DNA of 64,000 nt, taken from assembly GCF_002284575.1 (NCBI RefSeq), contig NZ_NPKJ01000048.1, positions 124,001-188,000 on the forward strand. Direction: 5' to 3'. A program made the translations under genes and the position numbers. Shown one piece after another: positions 49,337-57,784 of this stretch. The notes under the pieces were generated by a model. That model did no database searches, had not been told where the DNA came from, and was given only the letters and a program-made list of their open reading frames with translations. Positions within the stretch are counted from its first letter, which is position 1. Every line of letters starts with the position of its first letter. This stretch comes from Mesorhizobium temperatum. Lineage in GTDB: Bacteria; Pseudomonadota; Alphaproteobacteria; Rhizobiales; Rhizobiaceae.

Positions 49337-49462
49337 GTGCCCGGTGTGAGCGGTTCCGACGGCGCGGGCGATACTTGATAAATTTGGGGTGGTGTTAGAT
49401 GGGTGCGACGCTGCCGGAGGCGACTGGGCGAGTGCATAACCGGGCGCTAGGGCTGCGCGGCC

Positions 49463-49655
49463 GTGAATGACCGGTATCGGCGCATCTTCCCAATTGAGCA
49501 CAGGCGTGGGAACTTCCGCTCACCAACCGTAGCGGAAATTCGCGGAATCGAAGATTATGCGCTGATGCACGACTACAATGTTGAATATCGAAGGCTGCGC
49601 GAAGCGGGTTTCTCCGGCTGGTCGGGAGCCACCATTGATTGTTGGGTACGAGACG
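49463..49655 (+). pseudogene. Possible gene fragment of unknown type
   Basis: In the 319-base gap between the FAD oxidase and the VOC gene, an open frame from GTG/ATG near 49463 reads protein-like for about 60 codons (IEDYALMHDYNVEYRRLRE, AGFSGWSG). It then continues antisense through the VOC gene, where it looks like a shadow. I do not recognise the family. No ribosome binding site is evident. It may be the start of a truncated gene at the edge of the inserted segment. Confidence 0.22.
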
Positions 49656-50126
49656 CTATTGGTGCCAGCCTTCGATCTGTAGATCGCCCAGCCGCTCAGC
49701 CTCCTCGCGTGGAACGGAGCGTACGGTCTGGGAAAAGGTCCAGACGTGACCTTCAGGATCGCGCGCCCTGTACTGCCGTTCACCGTAGAACTGGTCAGCA
49801 GGCTCCTGGACGATCTCGGCTCCCGCCGCCTTTGCACGATCGCAGTGGGCATCAATGCTGTCCTTGAGGTGCACATAGACCGACTGCGTGTTCTTGCCGG
49901 CGACCGACGCGGGGCTGGCGACATGGTCGGACCATTCGGCATCGACGATGATATAGCCGTCACCGAACCGCATCTCGGAATGGACGAGCCTGCCATCAGC
50001 GTCGCTGACCACCATGCTTAGCTCGAATCCGAAAGCCTTTTCAAGCCAGATCGATGCGGCGCGCGGATTCTTGTAGAATATGCCGGAGGCCAAGGTTGGG
50101 TGCTTGAACGGATCGTCGACCGTCAT
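49656..50126 (-). CDS. VOC-family (glyoxalase/bleomycin-resistance-like) protein
   Basis: A 156-residue protein with two beta-alpha-beta-beta-beta modules. The first has ASIWLEKAFGFELSMVVSD and the second YVHLKDSIDAHCDRAKAAGAE. QEPADQFYGERQYRARDPEGHVW then closes the domain, with the conserved Arg-Asp-Pro-x-Gly-His motif. Metal dependence and substrate cannot be told. It lies 17 nt upstream of nothing obvious but only 17 nt after corC's start region on the same strand (corC ends at 50144), so read-through from corC is possible. Confidence 0.85.
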   Translation of the reverse strand: MTVDDPFKHPTLASGIFYKNPRAASIWLEKAFGFELSMVVSDADGRLVHSEMRFGDGYIIVDAEWSDHVASPASVAGKNTQSVYVHLKDSIDAHCDRAKAAGAEIVQEPADQFYGERQYRARDPEGHVWTFSQTVRSVPREEAERLGDLQIEGWHQ

Positions 50127-50143
50127 CGGGCGAGCGGCGTCTC

Positions 50144-51217
50144 TCAGGCCTGCTCGGCGCGCACCGCGCGCCGGCGGCGCTCGCCCTTCTGGGTCTCCAC
50201 AATGCGCACGCGTTTGACGCGGCGTGGATCGGCGTCGAGCACAAGGAATTCGAAACCAGGTATGGCCTGCACCACTTCGCCGCGGGCCGGAACACGGCCA
50301 AGCGTGTTGAAGATCATGCCGCCGATCGTGTCGACATATTCGCCATGCTCGCCGGCGGCGAAATCCTCGCCGATCATCTTGGTGACTTCGTCGATCTCGG
50401 CCTTGCCGTCGACGACGAACACGCCCTCGCCGGTCTGGGTGATCATCGGCTCGTCCTCGTCATGCTCGTCCTCGATGTCGCCGACCACCATCTCGACGAT
50501 ATCCTCGAGCGAGGCCAGACCATCAGTGCCGCCATATTCGTCGATGACCAGCGCCATCTGGGTGCGCATCGCCTGCATCCGCCCCATGAGATCGGAGGCG
50601 AGCATCGACGGCGGCACGAAAAGCACCGGGCGGATCAGGTTCAGGTCGCCGATGGTGCGCGCGAGATCGACCTTGGCAAGATCGAGAAGCGTGGTGGCGG
50701 CGGCTTTCCTGGTCGTCCTGCCCTTCCTGACGCGGGCGATCTTGGTGATGTGAGCGAGCACGTCGCGGATGTGGACCATGCCGCGCGGGTCGTCGAGCGT
50801 TTCCGAATAGACCGGCATGCGGGAATGGCCGGACTGCTCGAATAGTCCCAGAAGATCGCCCAGGTTCGTCGTGATCTCGACCGCCTCGATATCGGCGCGC
50901 GGCACCATGACGTCCTCGACGCGCACCTCGCGCAGGCGCAGAATGTTGTTGAGCATGGCCCGCTCGCCGGGCGAGAAGGATCCGGCATCGCTCGCCGTTT
51001 CGGCAAGCGCGTCGGCGATCTCCTCGCGCAGGCTGGTGCCGTTGCGTTGCCTGAACAGGCCGAGCACGCGATCGAACAGGGAAGGACCGGCAGGCGATGG
51101 CTCGCTGGCGAAGCTGCCGGTCGTGGTACTCGGACTAGAGCCCTCTTCCGTCTGTTCGGATGGCTTGGTCGCACTGCCGGCGTCTGGGCGGGCGGCAGTC
51201 TCTGGTTTGTCGTTCAT
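50144..51217 (-). CDS. corC: CorC/TlyC-like CBS-domain protein
   Basis: 357 residues. The N-terminal 80 or so are disordered and rich in Ser/Thr/Pro. A conserved entry segment (FSPGERAMLNNILRLREVRV) leads into paired CBS domains, with VEDVMVPRADIEAVE and ALVIDEYGGTDGLASLEDI. The C-terminal CorC/HlyC domain has RVPARGEVVQAIPGFEFLV. There is no DUF21 membrane domain, so it is the soluble CorC type. CorC is linked to Mg/Co efflux and envelope function in other bacteria. It follows ybeY by 27 nt in the miaB-phoH-ybeY-corC run. Confidence 0.9.
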   Translation of the reverse strand: MNDKPETAARPDAGSATKPSEQTEEGSSPSTTTGSFASEPSPAGPSLFDRVLGLFRQRNGTSLREEIADALAETASDAGSFSPGERAMLNNILRLREVRVEDVMVPRADIEAVEITTNLGDLLGLFEQSGHSRMPVYSETLDDPRGMVHIRDVLAHITKIARVRKGRTTRKAAATTLLDLAKVDLARTIGDLNLIRPVLFVPPSMLASDLMGRMQAMRTQMALVIDEYGGTDGLASLEDIVEMVVGDIEDEHDEDEPMITQTGEGVFVVDGKAEIDEVTKMIGEDFAAGEHGEYVDTIGGMIFNTLGRVPARGEVVQAIPGFEFLVLDADPRRVKRVRIVETQKGERRRRAVRAEQA

Positions 51218-51244
51218 CGTCGTCCGGTCATTTGATCTTTTTAG

Positions 51245-51751
51245 TTACGCGTAGGGATCGGGAATGGCAAGCCTCGCAAGTGCTGCGCGTTCGACGGCTT
51301 CCATTTCCTCGGCCTCGGCGTCGGTCTCGTGATCGTAGCCCAGCAAATGCAGCAGGCCGTGGATGACGAGATGGATGATATGGTTCTCGACAGGCTTGTC
51401 TTCCAGTGCGGCTTCCCGCGCGACCGTCTCGGCGGCCAGCACGATGTCGCCCAGCATGGGGGGCAGCGGACCGCCCTTGGCGAGCGGAAAAGCCGGGAAA
51501 GACAAGACGTTGGTCGGTTTGTCCTTGCCGCGCCAACCGGCATTGAGGCTGCGGATATGGGTGTCGTCAGAAAAGACGATGCTGAGTTCGGAACGGCCGG
51601 CCGCGCCGGTTTCGGCAAACGCAGCGGCAACGGCGCGATCGACCAGCCGCGTCAGCGCGGCCTCATCCGGCCAGTCGCCCGCTTCGACCGCTATGTCGAT
51701 GTCGACGGGAACCGGAAGATCCCCGCCTACAGACTTTTTGTCCTCAGCCAT
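51245..51751 (-). CDS. ybeY: Endoribonuclease YbeY
   Basis: A 168-residue zinc-dependent RNase acting in 16S rRNA 3'-end maturation and ribosome quality control. The zinc motif [11 protein letters not shown] (H-x3-H-x5-H) is complete. [17 protein letters not shown] and [15 protein letters not shown] are the usual upstream blocks. It lies 12 nt after phoH and 27 nt before corC on the same strand. Confidence 0.95.
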   Translation of the reverse strand: MAEDKKSVGGDLPVPVDIDIAVEAGDWPDEAALTRLVDRAVAAAFAETGAAGRSELSIVFSDDTHIRSLNAGWRGKDKPTNVLSFPAFPLAKGGPLPPMLGDIVLAAETVAREAALEDKPVENHIIHLVIHGLLHLLGYDHETDAEAEEMEAVERAALARLAIPDPYA

Positions 51752-51763
51752 AAGGCCGCATCT

Positions 51764-52813
51764 TCAGCCTTCGGCGCCCAGGCCTCGGGCCAGCTTGCCG
51801 TCGCGGTCGTAGGCCTTGACGATCTCGGCGACCAGCGGATGCCTGACGACGTCGCCTTCGTTGAAGCGCACCGTCACCATGCCGGTGACACCGTCGAGGA
51901 TCCTGAGCGCCTCGAGCAGGCCGGATTTGGTGTTTTGCGGCAGGTCGATCTGGGTCGGATCGCCGGTGACGATCATGCGCGAATTCTCGCCGAGGCGGGT
52001 CAGGAACATCTTCATCTGCATCGGCGTGGTGTTCTGCGCCTCGTCGAGGATGACGGCGGCGTGCGCCAGCGTGCGGCCGCGCATGAAGGCCAGCGGCGCG
52101 ATCTCGATCACCTCGGCGGCAATTGCCCGCTCGACCTTGTCGGCCGGCATGATGTCGTAAAGCGCGTCATAGAGCGGCCGCAGATAGGGATCGACCTTCT
52201 CCTTCATGTCGCCGGGCAGGAAGCCGAGCCGCTCGCCGGCCTCGACGGCCGGCCGCGACAGCACGATGCGCTCGACCATGCCGCGTTCGAGCAGCATCGC
52301 CGCATGCGCCACCGCCAGGAAGGTTTTTCCCGTGCCAGCCGGGCCGATGCCGAAGACGAGTTCGGACCGCTCCAGCGCGCGCATATAGGCGTCCTGGTTG
52401 AGCGAACGGGCATAGATCGTCTTCTTGCGCGTCGATATCTGGGCGGCGGACACCTTGCCCTTGCGCTCCAGCGTCGGCAGCGTCAGCTGGTCGTCCGCGG
52501 CGATCGCCATGCGCACGGCGCCGTCGACGTCCGACTGGCCGATGTCAGCGCCTTTCTGGAGAATGCCGTAGAGATTATCCAGGGCGCGGCGCGCCTGCTC
52601 GGCGGCCGAGGCGGAGCCCTTGATGGTCAGCTGGTTGCCTCGCGAGCGGATATCGACGCCAAGCTTCTGCTCAAGCCTGGCCAGATTTTCGTCGAACTGG
52701 CCATAAAGGGCGCTGGCAAGCTTGTTGTTGTCGAAAGTCAGAACGATGTGCGCCATATCCGAAGCCCCCGATGGTAGGTTCTGGGGCAGGTTCTTCACTT
52801 CCGCAGCGCTCAA
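51764..52813 (-). CDS. phoH: PhoH-family ATPase (YbeZ)
   Basis: 349 residues. An N-terminal KH-like segment precedes the PhoH domain. Walker A is FGIGPAGTGKTFLAVAHAA, Walker B is HAAVILDEAQNTTPMQMKMF, and SRMIVTGDPTQIDLP is the following motif. It is probably an RNA-remodelling ATPase that partners YbeY; the adjacent genes (12 nt) fit this. It lies 26 nt after miaB. Confidence 0.93.
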   Translation of the reverse strand: MSAAEVKNLPQNLPSGASDMAHIVLTFDNNKLASALYGQFDENLARLEQKLGVDIRSRGNQLTIKGSASAAEQARRALDNLYGILQKGADIGQSDVDGAVRMAIAADDQLTLPTLERKGKVSAAQISTRKKTIYARSLNQDAYMRALERSELVFGIGPAGTGKTFLAVAHAAMLLERGMVERIVLSRPAVEAGERLGFLPGDMKEKVDPYLRPLYDALYDIMPADKVERAIAAEVIEIAPLAFMRGRTLAHAAVILDEAQNTTPMQMKMFLTRLGENSRMIVTGDPTQIDLPQNTKSGLLEALRILDGVTGMVTVRFNEGDVVRHPLVAEIVKAYDRDGKLARGLGAEG

Positions 52814-52839
52814 CCGTCTCTCCTCATCTGCCGAGACCT

Positions 52840-54249
52840 TCAGGCCAATTCGGCGAACAGGCTGTTGTAACCCGTCTTCGTGATTCGTACCTGGATAATC
52901 TCACCGATTTCGCCGGACTTTTCATCAACAATAACCGGCTGCAGCCACGGCGAGCGGCCGACCTTCTGGCCGGCCTGGCGGCCCGGCTTCTCGATCAGCG
53001 TGCCGATGGTGCTGCCGACCAGGCTCGCGCCGAAATCCTGCTGCTGCTTCAGCAGCAGCGCCTGCAGCCGCTGCAGGCGCTCGTCCTTGACGGCTTCCGG
53101 CACATGACCGGCCATTTCTGCGCCCGGCGTGCCGGGGCGCGGCGAATATTTGAACGAGAAGGCCGAGGCATAGTTCACCTGGCGGACGAGTTCCATCGTC
53201 GCCTCGAAATCCGCTTCGGTCTCGCCGGGAAAGCCGACGATGAAATCGCCCGAAAGCGCTATATCGCTCCGCGCGGCGCGGATCCGATCGAGCAGCGTCA
53301 GATAGTCCTTTGCCGTATGCCTGCGGTTCATCGCCTTGAGGATGCGGTCGGAGCCGGATTGCACAGGTAAGTGTAAATAGGGCATCAGCGCCGGCAAATC
53401 ACGGTGGGCGGCGATCAATTCGTCGTCCATGTCGCGCGGGTGGCTGGTGGTGTAGCGCAACCGCGCCAGCCCGGGAATCTCGGCCAGCCGGAACAGCAGG
53501 CGGCCAAGGCCCCATTCATCGGCGTTTTCGCCCTCGCCATGCCAGGCATTGACGTTCTGGCCAAGCAGCGTCACCTCGCGCACGCCGGCTTGCGCCAGCC
53601 GCTCGGCCTCGGCGACGATCTGCGCCACCGGCCGCGACACTTCCGAGCCTCTGGTATAGGGCACGACGCAGAAGGTGCAGAACTTGTCGCAGCCCTCCTG
53701 CACGGTCAAAAACGCCGTGACGCCGCGCCTGATGATCTCGGCGCGTTTCGGCTGCGGCAGATGCTCGAATTTGTCCTCGATGGCATAGTCGGTCTCGACG
53801 ATCTTTTCGCCGCCGCGCACCCGTGCCAGCACATGCGGCAGCCTGTGATAGGTCTGGGGGCCGATGACCAGATCGACGGCCGGCGAGCGGCGGATGATCT
53901 CGGAGCCCTCGGCCTGCGCCACGCAACCGGCGACACCGACCAGCATCTCGCGGCCGGCCCGAGCCCGTTCGGCCTTCATCTCACGAATGCGGCCGAGTTC
54001 GGAATAGACCTTTTCGGCGGCTTTCTCGCGGATATGACAGGTGTTGAGGAGCACCAGATCGGCCTCGGCGATGGCGTCCGTCGCCACATAGCCGTCGGCG
54101 GCCAACGCGTCGGTCATGCGCTGCGAATCGTAGACGTTCATCTGGCAGCCATAGGTCTTGACGAAGACCTTCCTGCTTGCGGCAGACGGCGCGACCGCAC
54201 TTTCGGCGGCAGTATCGATGTCGTCCCGTTCTATCGTATTCAATTCCAT
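52840..54249 (-). CDS. miaB: tRNA-2-methylthio-N6-dimethylallyladenosine synthase MiaB
   Basis: About 469 residues. A radical-SAM methylthiotransferase that modifies A37 of tRNAs. The N-terminal UPF0004 domain has [15 protein letters not shown] and [19 protein letters not shown]. The radical-SAM cluster motif is [17 protein letters not shown] (C-x3-C-x2-C). The C-terminal TRAM domain has [12 protein letters not shown] start at the ATG at 54249 ([10 protein letters not shown]); a TTG at 54279 extends the frame by 10 residues. It heads the miaB-phoH-ybeY-corC operon. Confidence 0.95.
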   Translation of the reverse strand: MELNTIERDDIDTAAESAVAPSAASRKVFVKTYGCQMNVYDSQRMTDALAADGYVATDAIAEADLVLLNTCHIREKAAEKVYSELGRIREMKAERARAGREMLVGVAGCVAQAEGSEIIRRSPAVDLVIGPQTYHRLPHVLARVRGGEKIVETDYAIEDKFEHLPQPKRAEIIRRGVTAFLTVQEGCDKFCTFCVVPYTRGSEVSRPVAQIVAEAERLAQAGVREVTLLGQNVNAWHGEGENADEWGLGRLLFRLAEIPGLARLRYTTSHPRDMDDELIAAHRDLPALMPYLHLPVQSGSDRILKAMNRRHTAKDYLTLLDRIRAARSDIALSGDFIVGFPGETEADFEATMELVRQVNYASAFSFKYSPRPGTPGAEMAGHVPEAVKDERLQRLQALLLKQQQDFGASLVGSTIGTLIEKPGRQAGQKVGRSPWLQPVIVDEKSGEIGEIIQVRITKTGYNSLFAELA

Positions 54250-54295
54250 CTGGCGGCTTCTAACGCCTTTCCCCGACAAAAAACAGACGATTCTG

Positions 54296-54337
54296 CTCTA
54301 CAGCGTCGCGTGTCCTCTTGGACGCGCAAAGAACGGT
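54296..54337. repeat. Palindromic repeat element upstream of miaB
   Basis: ACAGCGTCGCGTGTCC followed by CTCTTGGACGCGCAAAGAAC has the same arm-loop pattern as the elements at 27.2, 32.9 and 55.2 kb, though with a less complete outer arm. It fills most of the gap between plsC and miaB. Confidence 0.6.
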
Positions 54338-54359
54338 TGAGTACGTGAGCCTTTCCGGC

Positions 54360-55160
54360 TCACCGGCTCGGGCGCGGATCGGCGAGCGCCGCGTGCACCA
54401 TATCACGCACCCGACTTTCCATCAGCCGTGCCGTTTCCTTGCGGTTGGAGCCCTTGGAAAAGGCGACCGGCTCGCCGAAATGAACTTCGACATCAAGCCC
54501 GCCTTCCGCCATCAGGATCTTGAGATGCGGCATCAAATCCTCGTCACCGATCCAGGCGGCAATCGGCCGGTGCCTGCGGCCGAGCGGCACGCCATGCAGG
54601 CGCGTGTAGACGATCGCCACCGGCTGGATGAAGACCTTTTCGGCCGCCCCTTCGGAAATCGCCATCGAGGCGGCGCCGAACAGCGTGCTCTTGAACGGCA
54701 GGATCATGTTGCCGTCACCGGTCGAACCTTCGGCAAACAGCACCATGGCGTCGCCCTTGGCCATGCGGCTGGCGATCTCGCTCGCCTGGTCGCCCGACGA
54801 ACGCTTGCGCTCGCGCTCGATGAAGACGGTGCGCTGCAGCTTCGACAACATGCCGATCAATGGCCAGCCGGCCATGTCGGCCCTGGCGATGAACGTCACG
54901 TCGGCCATCGACCCCAGCACCATGATGTCGGTCCAGGAGATGTGGTTCGACGCAACCAATAGCGGGCGCTGATTGGATATGGCCCCCTTGACATGAATGC
55001 GCATGCCCAGCGCCCGGATGATGAGCCGGTGCCAGATCTTCAGGATGAACGTCTCGCGCCAGAGCCCGGTCTTCATCGACAGGATCTGCAACGGCACGAG
55101 GATCAACGAGCCTACGACAACGAGGCCCAGCGCCAGGAAAATCCTGATTTTTCCGATCAT
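54360..55160 (-). CDS. plsC: 1-acyl-sn-glycerol-3-phosphate acyltransferase PlsC
   Basis: About 266 residues. A membrane-associated acyltransferase that makes phosphatidic acid. It has an N-terminal hydrophobic segment (IFLALGLVVVGSLILVPL) and the H-x4-D catalytic motif VASNHISWTDIMVLGS. The phosphate-binding motif is VLFAEGSTGDGNMILPFK, and a PxxxV-type region is FIQPVAIVYTRLHG. I start at the ATG at 55160; a GTG at 55181 lacks a ribosome binding site. It is flanked on both sides by palindromic repeats. Confidence 0.93.
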   Translation of the reverse strand: MIGKIRIFLALGLVVVGSLILVPLQILSMKTGLWRETFILKIWHRLIIRALGMRIHVKGAISNQRPLLVASNHISWTDIMVLGSMADVTFIARADMAGWPLIGMLSKLQRTVFIERERKRSSGDQASEIASRMAKGDAMVLFAEGSTGDGNMILPFKSTLFGAASMAISEGAAEKVFIQPVAIVYTRLHGVPLGRRHRPIAAWIGDEDLMPHLKILMAEGGLDVEVHFGEPVAFSKGSNRKETARLMESRVRDMVHAALADPRPSR

Positions 55161-55189
55161 CCGCTCTTGGCCCTGCCCCACCTATGGCT

Positions 55190-55305
55190 AGAGCGACGTG
55201 CGTCCAATTGTACGCACAAAGTGCTCTCTAGCATTTTTGAATCTGCGCATCTGAATCTACGCATCGTGCTTTCCGAAAATCGGTTCCGATTTGCGGGCCG
55301 ATGCG
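55190..55305. repeat. Palindromic repeat element between rimI and plsC
   Basis: AGAGC (55190-55194) and GCTCT (55223-55227) bracket GTGCGT (55198-55203) and ACGCAC (55212-55217). A second module follows, around 55260-55305, with CGCATCGTGCTTTCCGAAAATCGG and its mirrored TTTGCGGG. The element stops exactly at the rimI stop codon. Confidence 0.7.
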
Positions 55306-55800
55306 CTACCGAAGATCGCGGCGCATGACAAGCGCCCCGGTCGGGCCGTGCTCGGGCGATCTGTAATAGTTGGCACGTTTGCCGACCTCGCGGAATCCCA
55401 GCCGCCGGTAGAGCGCGATCGCGGCGACGTTGGTCTCGTCGACCTCGAGGAAAAGCGCCTCGGCGCGTTGCGCATGCAGTTCGCGCAGCACGGCATCCAT
55501 CAGCTGCCAGCCAAGGCCCTGACGGCGATGGGAGCGCGCCACCGCGACAGTCAGGACCTCGCCTTCGCCGGCCGCCAGGCGCGCCAGCACGAAACCGACC
55601 GGCGGCTTGGCACCCTGTCCGGTCTCGCGCGCGGCATAGCCGAACACCGTGTCCTGCTCGAGCAGTGCGGCGAATTCGTCGTCGGTCCACGGCCGGACGA
55701 AATCCTCGCGATGCAGCACCGACATGGCCGCGCTGTCGGCAATCGTCAGCGGCTCGAGCGCAAAGTCCCTGCGGCGCGGCTGGAGGAAAGGAATGCGCAT
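55306..55800 (-). CDS. rimI: Ribosomal-protein-alanine N-acetyltransferase RimI
   Basis: A 164-residue GNAT enzyme. The acetyl-CoA loop is VARSHRRQGLGWQLMDAVL (R-R-x-G-x-G), with ALFLEVDETNVAAIALYRRL and GFREVGKRANYY following. RimI acetylates the N-terminus of ribosomal S18 in E. coli. The start shares one base with the tsaB stop (TGATG), and the tsaB-rimI pairing is a common proteobacterial arrangement that supports the name. Confidence 0.9.
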   Translation of the reverse strand: MRIPFLQPRRRDFALEPLTIADSAAMSVLHREDFVRPWTDDEFAALLEQDTVFGYAARETGQGAKPPVGFVLARLAAGEGEVLTVAVARSHRRQGLGWQLMDAVLRELHAQRAEALFLEVDETNVAAIALYRRLGFREVGKRANYYRSPEHGPTGALVMRRDLR

Positions 55801-56492
55801 CAGTTTTTTTGCCTTGCAAGAATAAACCCGGCCTGAGGCTTGGCGTCCGCCCCGCGCAAATAGAGCGGTTTCGGCTTTTCGCCTTCGCCCTTTTTACCGG
55901 CATCTTGGGCGGTGGCCAGCCGGGCATAGACGGCGATGTCGGCCGTGGCACTTGTCGGGCCGATATCGAAGGCGCGCCCAGCCGAGGCAGCAATTTGCGT
56001 GGCAGCCGTGCCGGCCAGAACCGGAAAACTATCCGCCGCCATGGCGACGGCTTGCGAGAGCGTAGTCACGGCCGGACCATAGCGCAGAACCGACAGTTCG
56101 TCGTAAAGAGCTGCATGGATTTCCTCGCGGCCGGCGTCGAGCGCGGCCAGCACGGCGCAGCCGGGAAACGTCGCTCTCGCTTGCGCGGCCAGCGCTTCCA
56201 GCGTCGTCACCCCGATTGCCGGAATTTTCAGCGCCAGCGCCAAGCCCCGCGCCGCCGAGACGCCGACGCGCAGGCCGGTGAAGGAGCCCGGGCCGGTGGA
56301 GACAGCGATGGCGCCGAGGCCGGCATAGTCGGTTCCGGCCGCCTTCAACGCCTCCTCGATCACGGCCATCAGCTGCTCGGCATGGCCCTTGCCGAGATCG
56401 AGCACCGAACGGCCGAGCTCCACCCCGGCCGCCGCGTCGTAGACACAGGCGGCGCAGAGATTGGCGGCACAGTCGATGGCAAGCAACTTCAT
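55800..56492 (-). CDS. tsaB: tRNA threonylcarbamoyladenosine synthesis protein TsaB
   Basis: A 230-residue ASKHA-fold protein needed with TsaD and TsaE for t6A37 in tRNA. The start is MKLLAIDCAANLCAACVY. The conserved GPGSFTGLRVGVSAARGLAL is intact, and LAALDAGREEIHAALYD is the other typical block. I use the ATG at 56492; the longer open frame is not conserved. It overlaps rimI by one base. A 10-bp inverted repeat lies 27 nt upstream. Confidence 0.94.
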   Translation of the reverse strand: MKLLAIDCAANLCAACVYDAAAGVELGRSVLDLGKGHAEQLMAVIEEALKAAGTDYAGLGAIAVSTGPGSFTGLRVGVSAARGLALALKIPAIGVTTLEALAAQARATFPGCAVLAALDAGREEIHAALYDELSVLRYGPAVTTLSQAVAMAADSFPVLAGTAATQIAASAGRAFDIGPTSATADIAVYARLATAQDAGKKGEGEKPKPLYLRGADAKPQAGFILARQKN

Positions 56493-56518
56493 GAGGCGGC
56501 CGGTTGGAGCACCCGCTT

Positions 56519-56554
56519 GGGCACAGGGGTTCGAAAAACAATTTCCCTGTGCCC
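56519..56554 (-). promoter_or_regulatory. 10-bp perfect inverted repeat in the tsaB leader
   Basis: GGGCACAGGG (56519-56528) and CCCTGTGCCC (56545-56554) are exact complements across 16 bases, 27 nt before the tsaB ATG. No U-run follows. It may be the DUF1513-operon terminator, a leader hairpin or an operator. Confidence 0.5.
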
Positions 56555-56675
56555 GCCAATGGCTCATCCCCGCAAGGGAATAATGCATAAATCGTTTGGC
56601 GGCTTCGCTTCGACCTCGCCTGACGCGGTAACTTCTGGCGAACGTAACCGTTAGGGAACCGGTGGCCGGAAGCAC

Positions 56676-57782
56676 TTATCCGGCCTGCTCGATGCGCAGC
56701 ATGTGATTGTCCCAGACATAGTCCGGCTCCGACCGCGTCGCGCCCCCTGCTTCGACGATTTCGCCGGTGCCCGTCGTCGCCATGAAGCTCGCCCCGTCCG
56801 GCGCCACGCCGCAAACCTCGGCCAATGCTCTGGTGGCGACGATCCGGCCGCTGGCCGCATCAATCACGGCAAGCGAGTTGCCCTCCGGCGAGGACACGGC
56901 GACTGTGCCGGCGGCGGGGTTGGCGGCGACCGAGCCGATATAGTTCCTGAAGCCGGAGAGCACGTCCTGCGGCATGTCGAGCAGTTGCAGATCATTGCCG
57001 CGCGCGGCGCGGCCGACCAGCAGCGGACGATCGGTGCCCGGCCCCCTGTACTGGCAGCCGAACCAGACCGTGCCGGATCGGTCGATGTCCACGTGACGGA
57101 TCGAAAGCTGGTGCAACTCCGGCGGCAGTTCGTGCTTTTCGACGAGGTCGCCGGTGAGGCGGTCGACCAGCACATAGGATGGCTTCATCGTCGCGATGTT
57201 GAGCTCGGCGCGGCCATAATCCGGATGCGTTTCGATGCCGCCATTGGCGACGGCAATCGTCCTGCCGTCGCCCACCAACAAAAGTTCGTGCGGACCCATG
57301 CCATAGGTCAGGAACTCGCCAACCCGCTTGAATTTCGCACGCGCGTCATAGATGCCGACCACGCCGGCGGCATTGTCGAAATCGTTCTCGGTGGCGTAGA
57401 GCAGCGCGCCGTCGGTCGAAAACACGCCATGGCCGAAGAAATGCCTGCCACTGACACTGGCAATGGTCAGCGGCTCGTCGCGGCCTGTGTGGTCGAAGAC
57501 CACGGCGAAGGTGCCGGGCTGCCTGGCAAAGACCACGGAGCGCTTCGACACCGGATCGAAGGTGACGTCGTGACCGCGGGCGGGCAGGTCGATGGCGTGC
57601 AGGACCTTGCCCGCCTCGGACAGGATTGCCGCTCCATGGCTGCCGTCACGCTTGACGAAAGCAGTGGCGAAGACGGCGTCAGTGGCAAGCGTCTTCGCCC
57701 ATGCGGACCGCGCCATCGCGGCAACAAGGCCAACACCTGCGGCCCTGAGGAAATCACGACGATCGATCAGCGGCGTCTTCAG
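56676..57782 (-). CDS. DUF1513 protein with Tat-type signal, iron cluster member
   Basis: About 368 residues. The N-terminus has a twin-arginine signal (DRRDFLRAAGVGLVAAMARS) and the rest is a beta-propeller-like DUF1513 domain, with TYGMGPHELLLVGDGRTIAVANGG near the middle. It is the last gene of the bfd-bfr-diheme-imelysin-DUF1513 run. The frame has no ATG, GTG or TTG in a sensible place. The best initiator is a CTG at 57782-57780, three bases after the upstream stop and 6 nt after GGAGA. The family accompanies imelysins and di-haem proteins, presumably in periplasmic iron handling; the function is not established. Confidence 0.82.
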   Translation of the reverse strand: MKTPLIDRRDFLRAAGVGLVAAMARSAWAKTLATDAVFATAFVKRDGSHGAAILSEAGKVLHAIDLPARGHDVTFDPVSKRSVVFARQPGTFAVVFDHTGRDEPLTIASVSGRHFFGHGVFSTDGALLYATENDFDNAAGVVGIYDARAKFKRVGEFLTYGMGPHELLLVGDGRTIAVANGGIETHPDYGRAELNIATMKPSYVLVDRLTGDLVEKHELPPELHQLSIRHVDIDRSGTVWFGCQYRGPGTDRPLLVGRAARGNDLQLLDMPQDVLSGFRNYIGSVAANPAAGTVAVSSPEGNSLAVIDAASGRIVATRALAEVCGVAPDGASFMATTGTGEIVEAGGATRSEPDYVWDNHMLRIEQAG

Positions 57783-57784
57783 GA

